Origin: Candidatus Kapaibacterium sp. | GTDB taxonomy: Bacteria > Bacteroidota > Ignavibacteria > Kapaibacteriales > JAEUSM01 | Assembly: GCA_016788785.1 (NCBI GenBank) | Contig: JAEUSM010000002.1 | Span: 42,821-106,820, forward strand | Direction of reading: 5' to 3' | DNA: 64,000 nt | Part shown: one piece after another, positions 45,583 to 53,320 of the stretch | How the letters are laid out: every line of letters begins with the position of its first letter | Position numbering within the stretch: position 1 is the first letter of the stretch | Translations under genes and position numbers: made by a program | Notes under the pieces: model-generated | Told to the model about the DNA's origin: nothing | Databases searched by the model: none | Seen by the model: only the letters and a program-made list of their open reading frames with translations

Positions 45583-46951
45583 TCCAAAGGATAAAAATTC
45601 CGTTTTAGAATATGCTAAATTACTAAAGGGAAAAACCCTAAGAGAAATTTGCGAAGTAAATGTTTTGGAACACAATTACACTGGCAAAGGGAATTTTGGT
45701 CAGATTTTAGAAAAATTCTATTTTGGTTATAATCCAAATTCTAAATCTGAAGCAGATTTTTCTGAAATTGGTTTAGAACTTAAAACATCACCTTTGAAGC
45801 AGCTTCATAAAAAGGAATTTAGATCAAAAGAAAGATTAGTTCTCAATATTATAAACTATCTTGAAGTTGTAAAACAAGAGTTTGAAGAGAGTGACTTTTG
45901 GAAAAAAAATGCTCATCTTTTATTGATTTTCTATATTTATCAGCCTGATTACGATATTCTTGATTATGTAATAAAACTTGTTGATGAATGGAATTTCCCA
46001 ACGGTAGATTTAGAGATAATTAAAAAAGACTGGGAGTTTATAAAAAAGAAAATAGTTGAAGGGAAAGCTCACGAATTATCTGAAGGAGATACGTACTATT
46101 TGGGTGCTTGTACTAAAGGAACTAATGCAAATTCAATAAGGCAACAACCTTATAATGATATTCCTGCAAAACAAAGAGCCTATTCACTCAAACAAGGCTA
46201 TGTTAATCACATAATTGCATCGATAGCAAATGAAGAAATTGGTATTTATGGGAAACTGATTCAAAATGCTGAAATTGCAAAACTTAAAACTATTGAAGAA
46301 ATTGTAATTCAAAAATTTGAACCATACTACCAAAAGACAGCAGAAGAAATCGCTACAATATTAGGAATAAATCTAAACACTTCAGCAAAGAATTATATTG
46401 CTAATTTAGTTAAAGCTGTGCTTGGTGTTGAAATGGAAAAAGAAATTGAAGAGTTTGAAAAAGCAGAAATTATCGTAAAAACCGTAAGATTAAAAGAAAA
46501 TAATTTGCCAAAAGAAGATATGTCATTTTCAAGCTTTCATTATGTTGAAATAATAAATGAAAATTGGGAAGATTCTGAGTTTAAAGAAATTTTAGAACAT
46601 AAATTCTTATTTGTGTTTTTCCAATTTGAGAAACAAAAATTAGTCTTAAGAAAAGTAAAGTTTTGGAATATGCCATACTCTGATATGCAAGAGGCTGAAA
46701 AGGTTTGGGCGGAAACAAAAGATATTGTCAGAACTGGGAGAATTGTTAAGGAAATAAAAGGTACAAAAAGATTGACAAATTTTCCCAAAAAATCTTTCAG
46801 TTCAGTATCACATGTAAGACCACATGCTCGAAATAGTAACGACACATTTCCTTTGCCTGTTAATGACAAGTTAACCGGTTTGGATAGATATACCAAACAT
46901 TGCTTTTGGCTAAATAATAACTATATTAGAGATGAAATATTCTTAAAATAG
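45566..46951 (+). CDS. Sau3AI-type restriction endonuclease (MutH-like)
   Basis: A 461-residue nuclease close in length to Sau3AI. The MutH/Sau3AI catalytic set is present: Glu49, Asp64, Glu71 and Lys73 (DFSEIGLELKT), with the Asp-Glu-Lys spacing the same as in MutH. Further on, YYLGACTKGTNANSIRQQPYN and AKQRAYSLKQGYVN match the family's DNA-contact block. A second, C-terminal half (about 240-461) corresponds to the degenerate, regulatory domain. It likely cuts GATC. Ends in TAG, 41 bases before the convergent DUF1905 gene. Confidence 0.9.
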   Translation: MKLPYNPKDKNSVLEYAKLLKGKTLREICEVNVLEHNYTGKGNFGQILEKFYFGYNPNSKSEADFSEIGLELKTSPLKQLHKKEFRSKERLVLNIINYLEVVKQEFEESDFWKKNAHLLLIFYIYQPDYDILDYVIKLVDEWNFPTVDLEIIKKDWEFIKKKIVEGKAHELSEGDTYYLGACTKGTNANSIRQQPYNDIPAKQRAYSLKQGYVNHIIASIANEEIGIYGKLIQNAEIAKLKTIEEIVIQKFEPYYQKTAEEIATILGINLNTSAKNYIANLVKAVLGVEMEKEIEEFEKAEIIVKTVRLKENNLPKEDMSFSSFHYVEIINENWEDSEFKEILEHKFLFVFFQFEKQKLVLRKVKFWNMPYSDMQEAEKVWAETKDIVRTGRIVKEIKGTKRLTNFPKKSFSSVSHVRPHARNSNDTFPLPVNDKLTGLDRYTKHCFWLNNNYIRDEIFLK

Positions 46952-46992
46952 TAATTTTGAGAAAATAATGTTTCTTAAATATTAAATTCTTC

Positions 46993-47088
46993 TCAAATCA
47001 CTATTCTTACCTCCACCACTTTCCCAATCTCTATTCCTACTTTTTTCCGTACTTCTGCTTTGAGTGGTAAAAGGTAGCGGAGTTGTTT
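46993..47088. repeat. Long direct repeat, right copy, flanking the Sau3AI-type module
   Basis: Matches 44041-44136 in the same orientation, 84 of 96 bases by hand alignment, with 47048-47088 identical to 44096-44136. It is the 3' part of the intact DUF1905 gene. Confidence 0.85.
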
Positions 47089-47292
47089 GGTGTCGTACCA
47101 AATTGCTGTTTTCCATTCAGTATTGCCTATTATTGCTATAGCTTTTAATCGACCCCATCCCTCTTCTTGCCATTGGTGAGAATTGCGGATTTCTTCTGAT
47201 AAATCCATTTGAAGTGAAACGAAATACCAGCCGTTTGTACCGGAATATTTCCAAACTTCTGCTGAAAAGGTGTAGTTCAATTGACCGGTCAT
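46993..47292 (-). CDS. DUF1905-domain protein
   Basis: A 99-residue protein that is a single DUF1905 domain: TFSAEVWKYSG..GWYFVSL, then GWGRLKAIAIIGNTEWKTAIW and a C-terminal LRYLLPLKAEVRKK...VVEV. The family is a small beta-barrel of unknown function. The gene borders the Sau3AI-type module; its last 96 bases are repeated on the other side, so its 3' end may come from the inserted DNA. It starts 3 bases after the stop of the barrel-protein gene (which lies downstream). Confidence 0.88.
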   Translation of the reverse strand: MTGQLNYTFSAEVWKYSGTNGWYFVSLQMDLSEEIRNSHQWQEEGWGRLKAIAIIGNTEWKTAIWYDTKQLRYLLPLKAEVRKKVGIEIGKVVEVRIVI

Positions 47293-47295
47293 AGG

Positions 47296-48201
47296 TTAAA
47301 ACCTAACAACAAAGCTGACCCACGGAAAGCCGATAATAAAAACTTCCGCTATATCCGTATTATTCACGAATGCCAAATCTACTGCCAAATTATCACCAAA
47401 AAAGCGTACTCCATACGAAAAGACACTATAGTAATTATCATTGGAAATGAACCAATTTTCTGTTACCAAGGCAGTTTTTTGGGTTAGTCTGGTCATTCCA
47501 GATACCGTGAGTATAGGTTTTTGTTCAAATTGGCCTTGCACATATCCCCATCCTAATCCGCCGGTAATATTGTGGTCTTTCGAACCATACGTTCCTATTC
47601 CGTAGGCAATCGCCAAGCCACTTCCGCTACGAGTTCCAATATCTATACTGGGAGTATTAACATAATACAAACCTGCACCAGCATGAAAATCTTCCGTTAC
47701 TTCAAAACTAACCTTGGGTGTGATAAAAAGAATTGGTTCAAATTCACCAGAGGAAATTGAGCTCACTGTCGATATAAGTTCCAAACCACCACCTATGGAA
47801 ATATTATCCGTTACACCAACATTGAAGGAATTTAATGCGAGCATCGTATTTTGATAATACCCTTCCCCTTTTTTCAAATTAAATGCCGATGGACCAAACA
47901 AATATCTCGTTGAATGAGGATTTGTGAACCAATAATCACCATCTTTGATGAGTGTTTCGTCAAGCTCTGTCATAGATTTAATATTGTTGGTTGTGAGTTC
48001 AATTCGTTGTATGATAGGTGTTTTCATCACAATGGTGTCGGATTCTAACTTGAGTAATTTACCGATAAATACCATTCCATCGGTTAACTCAACTTTGTAC
48101 GTTTTGTTGATTTTTGCATCGATAGGCTTAGTTTGTGCAAAAGCACTTTGAGTTAAACATACGAACACTATCACGAGAAGGAAGAGGATGATGTGTCTCA
48201 T
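47296..48201 (-). CDS. Outer-membrane beta-barrel-like protein
   Basis: A 301-residue exported protein. After a signal peptide (about 1-23, ending SAFAQ) is a small beta-rich part (about 30-80, TYKVELTDGMVFIGKLLKLESDTI). A barrel-like region follows with alternating hydrophobic residues, including NLKKGEGYYQNTMLALNSFNVGVTDNISIGGGLEL, and a last strand ending in VSFVVRF, a typical outer-membrane C-terminal Phe. It is a paralogue of the next gene upstream, 20 bases away. Function unknown. Confidence 0.78.
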   Translation of the reverse strand: MRHIILFLLVIVFVCLTQSAFAQTKPIDAKINKTYKVELTDGMVFIGKLLKLESDTIVMKTPIIQRIELTTNNIKSMTELDETLIKDGDYWFTNPHSTRYLFGPSAFNLKKGEGYYQNTMLALNSFNVGVTDNISIGGGLELISTVSSISSGEFEPILFITPKVSFEVTEDFHAGAGLYYVNTPSIDIGTRSGSGLAIAYGIGTYGSKDHNITGGLGWGYVQGQFEQKPILTVSGMTRLTQKTALVTENWFISNDNYYSVFSYGVRFFGDNLAVDLAFVNNTDIAEVFIIGFPWVSFVVRF

Positions 48202-48220
48202 TTTGACAACCTACAAATAT

Positions 48221-48955
48221 TTAAAATTTTACCACAAAATTTATCCAAGGAAATCCTATAAAGTATACTTTGGCTAATTCTGAGTTATTGATAAATGCAA
48301 TATCACAATCATATTTTTCTCCAATAAATTTCACACCATAGGAAAAAAAACCATCGTAGTTTTCTTGTGGTAACAACCAATTCTCAGTAACGAATGCCAT
48401 TTTGTCCGTTATTCGAGTCATTCCTGAAATTGTTACTATTGGTAAAGCCGAAAATTCATTACGAATAGCCCCATATCCCATACCAATTGTGGCATTATGC
48501 TTTTCATTTCCATACGTTGCATTGGTATACAAAACTCCGTAATAATGTCTACCCACAGTATCAAAATCAACTGCAAATCCAGGAAAAAATTTTGGTGCCG
48601 TTATAAATACAAAACCAGCTCCCAAATGCAAATTATCTTCGACTTGATATCCTACTTTAGGGGTTATAAATATTGTTGACAAAAAAGAACCTTGAAAAAT
48701 TGTCCATAGTAGTGATGACAATTCTGTACCTCCTCCAATGGAAAAATTATCGGTTACTCCTACATTGAAAGAATTAAAGGCAATCATGGAATTTTGATAA
48801 AAGCCTTCACCTTTTTTTAAATTCATTGCACTACTCATTGCAAAATATCTTGTCTTACTCGCTGATAGTTCTGGAGTTATTGTTGTTGTATCAGCATTAA
48901 CAAACGAAAAAAGAGCTATAAACTCTAAAAGAATAAGTAAACATATTTTTTTCAT
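48221..48955 (-). CDS. Outer-membrane beta-barrel-like protein, shorter paralogue
   Basis: A 244-residue exported protein with a signal peptide (about 1-22) directly followed by the barrel part. NLKKGEGFYQNSMIAFNSFNVGVTDNFSIGGG and the closing INFVVKF match the neighbouring 301-residue protein; the small N-terminal domain of that one is missing here. Tandem duplication is the simplest origin. Its start abuts the stop of the VOC gene upstream. Confidence 0.78.
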   Translation of the reverse strand: MKKICLLILLEFIALFSFVNADTTTITPELSASKTRYFAMSSAMNLKKGEGFYQNSMIAFNSFNVGVTDNFSIGGGTELSSLLWTIFQGSFLSTIFITPKVGYQVEDNLHLGAGFVFITAPKFFPGFAVDFDTVGRHYYGVLYTNATYGNEKHNATIGMGYGAIRNEFSALPIVTISGMTRITDKMAFVTENWLLPQENYDGFFSYGVKFIGEKYDCDIAFINNSELAKVYFIGFPWINFVVKF

Positions 48956-49372
48956 TTATCTCTCCTTCATTCTTTCAAATTTATTCATATCCAAATAGAT
49001 GAAACTCCATGTATGACCATCGAAATCTTCCAATACTCGGATTTGCATAAACCCTTCGTCTATCATCGGGACGGGTTCTTTGCCACCAGCACGTAGGGCT
49101 TTTTCCATAGTTTCATTCATTTGCTCCAACGAATCCATTGGAAGAGTATACGACGCTGTTTGGAATTGGTGCATATCAGGAATTTCTTTTTTGATATGCG
49201 ATTGGAACATCTCATGGGATTGCAACATCACATAAATATGCTCACCCCACATTACACACTTTTGATGGTTATCGGTAAAGGCAGGATTAATTGTAACCCC
49301 CATTTGCGTATATAATTGCAATGACCGCTCAAGGTTTTTCACAGGAAGATTAATGAAAATTATTTTTGCCAT
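48956..49372 (-). CDS. VOC-family (glyoxalase/bleomycin-resistance fold) protein
   Basis: A 138-residue VOC protein: FINLPVKNLERSLQLYTQMG at the start, a central VMWGEHIYVMLQSHEMF, and a C-terminal MQIRVLEDFDGHTWSFIYLD with the second metal-ligand glutamate region changed. These proteins form beta-alpha-beta barrels acting on small molecules; the substrate is unknown. It overlaps the GNAT gene by 23 bases. Confidence 0.82.
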   Translation of the reverse strand: MAKIIFINLPVKNLERSLQLYTQMGVTINPAFTDNHQKCVMWGEHIYVMLQSHEMFQSHIKKEIPDMHQFQTASYTLPMDSLEQMNETMEKALRAGGKEPVPMIDEGFMQIRVLEDFDGHTWSFIYLDMNKFERMKER

Positions 49373-49913
49373 TTTCTAATTCTATTGGTAATTCTAACAA
49401 CATTACTTCTATTCCACGATTTTGTTCAGGCAATGAACAACTATGACTTGTCGTAATCGTATCCAATACCGAAAATCCGTATGTTTTGTAATATTCGATA
49501 AGCTTATTATTATCAGCCCACGTATCCATTCGAATGGACGTTCTGTGTAGTGAACGAGCGTAATCTGATACCCATTCCACAATGTTTGCGAATAGTTTTT
49601 CACCCTTCCATTTTGGATTTGCCACTATACGATGTAAATACACCGACGTATGTGTTTCACGTTCTTGCCAAATCAATTCATCTGATAACAAGACTGTAAA
49701 AACAGCAACTATTTCATCATTTTTGCATAGTTTGTACTGACGGTTGGAACGAATATCGTTGACAATGCTATCGGTATCGATATGCTCCCAAACTTTGTAA
49801 TGTGGGTTCTTTTGATTACCCATTACTTGCTCAAACAAGCCTAATACTTTTGGTAAATCCGCTTCAGAACTGTGAAAAATAGTGAGCATTTCTGTGAAAA
49901 CCGATGTTGTCAT
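49350..49913 (-). CDS. GNAT-family N-acetyltransferase
   Basis: A 187-residue protein with the GNAT fold: YLHRIVANPKWKGEKLFANIVEWV (motif A, acetyl-CoA binding, with K-G-E-K in place of the usual R/Q-x-x-G/A) and later IRMDTWADNNKLIEYYKTYGFSVLDTI (motif B). The acceptor is unknown. It overlaps the genes on both sides (4 bases with DUF1801, 23 with VOC) and is part of a tightly packed run. Confidence 0.8.
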   Translation of the reverse strand: MTTSVFTEMLTIFHSSEADLPKVLGLFEQVMGNQKNPHYKVWEHIDTDSIVNDIRSNRQYKLCKNDEIVAVFTVLLSDELIWQERETHTSVYLHRIVANPKWKGEKLFANIVEWVSDYARSLHRTSIRMDTWADNNKLIEYYKTYGFSVLDTITTSHSCSLPEQNRGIEVMLLELPIELENGKNNFH

Positions 49914-50281
49914 TTTGAACCTTTTTTTACCAACGATTCATCAATTTCATCTATTCTTGCTTTGACTAATTGTTCGACAATGCTTCGTGGGAGTGGTTTG
50001 AGAACGGAAAAGCGAATGACTGTTGAGCTTGAACTAAAATCGGAATACACTGTATGCAATCTCTGCAAAACCGTGCCTTCCATTATAAAAAACGACAAAT
50101 GTTCTTTTGATGAACGAAATCCAACTGCACGTTTTCCACGATAGTAAAAAAATGGAACTCCGCGACTTAATCCCTCTTCTAATGCTGGATGAACCGCAAG
50201 TATTTGCTCTCGAAGCGTTTGCAACGTTCCACGTTCTTCGTCAGATAACGTACTAAGATATTGATCTACTTCCTTGCTCAT
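49910..50281 (-). CDS. DUF1801-domain protein (YdhG-like)
   Basis: A 123-residue protein of the DUF1801 family: VDQYLSTLSDEERGTLQTLREQI at the start, then EGLSRGVPFFYYRGKRAVGFRSSKEHLSFFI. The family is related to the frataxin-like YdhG group and to iron handling in Bacillus; the role here is unproven. It overlaps the GNAT gene by four bases. Confidence 0.82.
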   Translation of the reverse strand: MSKEVDQYLSTLSDEERGTLQTLREQILAVHPALEEGLSRGVPFFYYRGKRAVGFRSSKEHLSFFIMEGTVLQRLHTVYSDFSSSSTVIRFSVLKPLPRSIVEQLVKARIDEIDESLVKKGSK

Positions 50282-50287
50282 TTCATT

Positions 50288-50671
50288 TTATTGTTGTGTT
50301 CCAATTGACCACATATTCCCTGCAAAGTCTTTGAATGTTCCACGCCTATCGGGGTCATTTTCTTGTGATTTTGGTTCTTGAACTACTTCGCACCCTGCAT
50401 TGACCGCCTTACGGAATGTTGCGTCTACATCTGCCACATACACATGCATCACCATTGGTACCGGTGGAAAGCGTTCAGAAGATTCGCCCAGCATAATTAT
50501 CGAATCATCTATTTGAATTTCTGCGTGCATTACCGAGCCATCAGGCATATCATAGCGACGAGTTACCGTTGCGTTGAAAATTTCCGCCATCAATGCTATA
50601 AATTTCTCCGCACCATTCACGATAAAATACGGCGAAACGGAGTTATACCCACTTGGTTTAAAGTTGTTCAT
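50288..50671 (-). CDS. PhnB-like VOC-family protein
   Basis: A 127-residue protein of the PhnB/3-demethylubiquinone-methyltransferase-like VOC group: VSPYFIVNGAEKFIALMAEIFNA, MPDGSVMHAEIQIDDSIIMLGE and RRGTFKDFAGNMWSIGTQ are the family marks. The ligand is unknown. It overlaps the membrane gene by 14 bases and precedes DUF1801 by 6. Confidence 0.86.
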   Translation of the reverse strand: MNNFKPSGYNSVSPYFIVNGAEKFIALMAEIFNATVTRRYDMPDGSVMHAEIQIDDSIIMLGESSERFPPVPMVMHVYVADVDATFRKAVNAGCEVVQEPKSQENDPDRRGTFKDFAGNMWSIGTQQ

Positions 50672-51392
50672 TTGGTTTGTTGGTTTTGTTTATAAATAAT
50701 TGTCGTAAGGAAGCTAAATGTGCAAATAGTACTATAGGAACTATGTATGTTGGTAACCAACTATATGGGAAGTAAAAAATTGCAATATTTGGCTGTTCAA
50801 ATCCAAATTTCTGCATTGGTGAAGGCGTTGAAAAGATTGCAGTTATTACAATGTTCAACAACAATCCAAGGCAGATTACATTCCAAAATATTATTATTGT
50901 GCGAGGAAATTTTGACTTTACAATACCGAAATATGCTACTATAGGTGCTGTTATTCCTGCTATAATATCATAGTTACGTCCTTCGAATGTCATAATTTCT
51001 GGGACAACCTTATTGACAAATAACATAAACAATACTATTTCAACAGGTATTCTCACTGAATGAATGAATGTCAAATGCTTAAGAGATAAACCATCGATAA
51101 AGTTCCTACCAGCAGATGTTGCGAATAATACTATGATAGCAATAATAGTTGGGAACACACCGAAAAGCATTAATTTTGGTGGAAATGAATGTAGGTCTGC
51201 ACTATATACTGTTGATATAGACAATAAAGCTTGAATTGCCAACCAAATTATGAAACCAATATAGATTGGTTTTTCAAATGTTCGAATTTGTTCATTGCTT
51301 GAATTTTTGACAGCCAAGACAAACAATTGCAATGTAGCAATAGTAGTAAGTCCAAAAAGTAGCGATAAATAGAATGGTAAATTGTTAATCAT
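50658..51392 (-). CDS. Seven-helix membrane protein of unknown function
   Basis: A 244-residue protein with about seven membrane helices and short loops; the family occurs in Bacteroidota but has no known role. SVRIPVEIVLFMLFVNKVVPEIMTFEGRNYDI is a conserved-looking block. It starts the packed unit 51392-48956 and lies next to the T9SS remnant at the edge of the OLD module. Confidence 0.7.
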   Translation of the reverse strand: MINNLPFYLSLLFGLTTIATLQLFVLAVKNSSNEQIRTFEKPIYIGFIIWLAIQALLSISTVYSADLHSFPPKLMLFGVFPTIIAIIVLFATSAGRNFIDGLSLKHLTFIHSVRIPVEIVLFMLFVNKVVPEIMTFEGRNYDIIAGITAPIVAYFGIVKSKFPRTIIIFWNVICLGLLLNIVITAIFSTPSPMQKFGFEQPNIAIFYFPYSWLPTYIVPIVLFAHLASLRQLFINKTNKPNEQL

Positions 51393-51408
51393 ATTTTTTC
51401 TTGAACAT

Positions 51409-51483
51409 TTTCACAAAACTTGTATGATAATTTCCAATGGTTTTGTAGTATATTCCAGATGGAAAGACTTTGATGCTAAATTT
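51409..51483 (-). pseudogene. Remnant: 3' end of a T9SS sorting-domain gene
   Basis: Minus-strand translation gives KFSIKVFPSGIYYKTIGN then YHTSFVKM, like the end of the intact protein at 53321-54460 (FPSGIYYITVGNLHTSFVKY). The DNA aligns without gaps to 53327-53401 at about 80% by hand count. The match covers unusual residues (NxHTSFVK), not only the general T9SS pattern. The stop is lost. It marks the far border of the OLD nuclease gene. Confidence 0.7.
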
Positions 51484-51515
51484 TTGTTATGTATGTTAAG
51501 TACTTTCAGTTTTTG

Positions 51516-53309
51516 TTATTTGGAATTGTTATCTCTACATTTAACATCTAATTCTCTTTCCAATTCTTCAATATTGGACCATTCAACACAATTTATAGGA
51601 AGTTCAGAATTATGGTTAATAAGTGCTTTTAATAACTTTTCAATGATTTCATATTTTTCTTGGTCTGTTGATATAGTATGTAAAGCATTATATGGTTTTT
51701 CTGTTTTAATTTCTTCTCCAAAGTATGCTTCTTCAAAATTTGGAAGAGAAGCAATCAAACGTGTTTGATTACTTTTTGGATTAGCATTAACTTCATTTAA
51801 AATATTTTGATTATTGCCCCAAGCAGGATTCCCCTTTCCATTTTTTGTTTTTGGTCTATCACTATCATGTAGTACAGAATACTTTGTGCCAAATTGATTT
51901 AATATTTTTATTAATGATACTATCGTTGCTTTACCTCTTGCTCTGATTATATGAATATCTCTATATTGATTTGGATTTTTACTTTGAATATATTTGAAAG
52001 CTGTATACTCAGTATCTCCTTCAACAATAATTATATTTCCACCGAAGAAAAACTCAGCCACATACGGGTCACATAGATTTAGTAACTTTAAATTTTGTTT
52101 ATCATCATTGCTAAGTTTGACTTTGTCAGGTCTAAATACTGTAGTACCATTAATATCTCCATTTTCTTTTCTTTCAACTCGAACTATGGTAGTATTATCT
52201 CTTGAAAAGTCAATAAAAATAGGTGAATGAGTAGTCACCATAACTTGCCAATTACTGTTAGAAGGTAAATCGTACAAAACATTAGAAGCATCACGAATTG
52301 CATTTGGATGTAAACATATTTCAGGCTCATCAATTAGTAAGACGTGTGGTCTCATTTTTGAACTTTCATTTTCCTTTTGTTTGTTTTCAGAAATAAACTT
52401 TAATGCTGTCCAAAGGAGTGTTCTTCTTGCTCCACTTCCTTGCTTCTCAACTGGCCCTAAATATCCTTCTTTCGAACCCATAAGCAACTGTGATTCAGAT
52501 TTGAAAAGGTTAATCGACTTATCTAAATCATCTTCTGGTTTTGCGTCAAAGTCTATTTTATAATTTGGGAAAACCTTACTAATTAAAACCGAAAGTTCTG
52601 CATTGACTTCATTAATTTGTTCTTGAGTTTCTTGTACTATTGTTTTTTGAAGTTCCTTGACTTTATTCAATAATTTGTGATATTCGTTTTCTTGTATATT
52701 TTGATTCGCGGATTTTAAATTTTTTACCCTATCAGTCAATGCTTTTAATAATATATCTTTTATCGCATTTGCTTGTATTTCAGGTGAGTCAAACGCATCA
52801 ACCCGATGAGGTTCTGGTCTTTTTGAATTTGCAACATTTGGAGCACCCCAAGGTACATTTTCACTCCAATTATTTTCGAACGCATTCCAACCTTGTCTTG
52901 TTGATTGACCTAAATCTTTCCAAATCCATCTTTCTTTGACTAAGTGTTCACCATTTTCTAATTTAGTAATCCATTTTTCTCCAGGGCTATTATCATAAAC
53001 TATTGTATATAACTGAATTTCAGGAAGATTATTTTCATCAATTATATTATTATAAAAATCTTCTATCTTAAGCTTTTCTCTTGATGAACCTTGAGACATT
53101 ACAAGTTCATAAGCTTTAAGTATAGTACTTTTTCCAACGTTATTAGCACCGACAAGTACTACTATGTCATCAAGTTCGATTTCAACAGGAATTGAACCAA
53201 TACATCTAAAATTTTTAATTATTAATCTTGTAAGTCTAGGTTTTTTTACTGTAGGATCTTGAGATTCTAATGAACCTGTTTCTACTGTTTGATTTTTAGG
53301 TTTAGCCAT
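51516..53309 (-). CDS. OLD-family ATP-dependent endonuclease (AAA-TOPRIM)
   Basis: A 597-residue protein with an SMC-like ATPase: Walker A GANNVGKST (54-62), signature GSGARRTLLW (291-300), Walker B VLLIDEPEICLHP (323-335) and H-loop TTHSP. A TOPRIM nuclease domain follows: IIIVEGDTE (427-434) and HDSDR (481-485), the acidic metal-binding residues. OLD nucleases take part in anti-phage defence. No UvrD-like helicase (GajB) or other known partner is adjacent, so Gabija is not supported; a stand-alone class 1 OLD is the best call. It starts 11 bases after the stop of the T9SS gene, same strand. Confidence 0.88.
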   Translation of the reverse strand: MAKPKNQTVETGSLESQDPTVKKPRLTRLIIKNFRCIGSIPVEIELDDIVVLVGANNVGKSTILKAYELVMSQGSSREKLKIEDFYNNIIDENNLPEIQLYTIVYDNSPGEKWITKLENGEHLVKERWIWKDLGQSTRQGWNAFENNWSENVPWGAPNVANSKRPEPHRVDAFDSPEIQANAIKDILLKALTDRVKNLKSANQNIQENEYHKLLNKVKELQKTIVQETQEQINEVNAELSVLISKVFPNYKIDFDAKPEDDLDKSINLFKSESQLLMGSKEGYLGPVEKQGSGARRTLLWTALKFISENKQKENESSKMRPHVLLIDEPEICLHPNAIRDASNVLYDLPSNSNWQVMVTTHSPIFIDFSRDNTTIVRVERKENGDINGTTVFRPDKVKLSNDDKQNLKLLNLCDPYVAEFFFGGNIIIVEGDTEYTAFKYIQSKNPNQYRDIHIIRARGKATIVSLIKILNQFGTKYSVLHDSDRPKTKNGKGNPAWGNNQNILNEVNANPKSNQTRLIASLPNFEEAYFGEEIKTEKPYNALHTISTDQEKYEIIEKLLKALINHNSELPINCVEWSNIEELERELDVKCRDNNSK

Positions 53310-53320
53310 ATTTAGTTGAT

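Noticed and set aside
51382..51768. Plus-strand open frame of 128 codons across the OLD gene end
   Set aside because: It overlaps the T9SS remnant and the OLD gene on the other strand and has no domain or ribosome site.
50658..53309. Gabija-type two-gene defence system
   Set aside because: The gene after the OLD nuclease is a seven-helix membrane protein, not a UvrD-like helicase.
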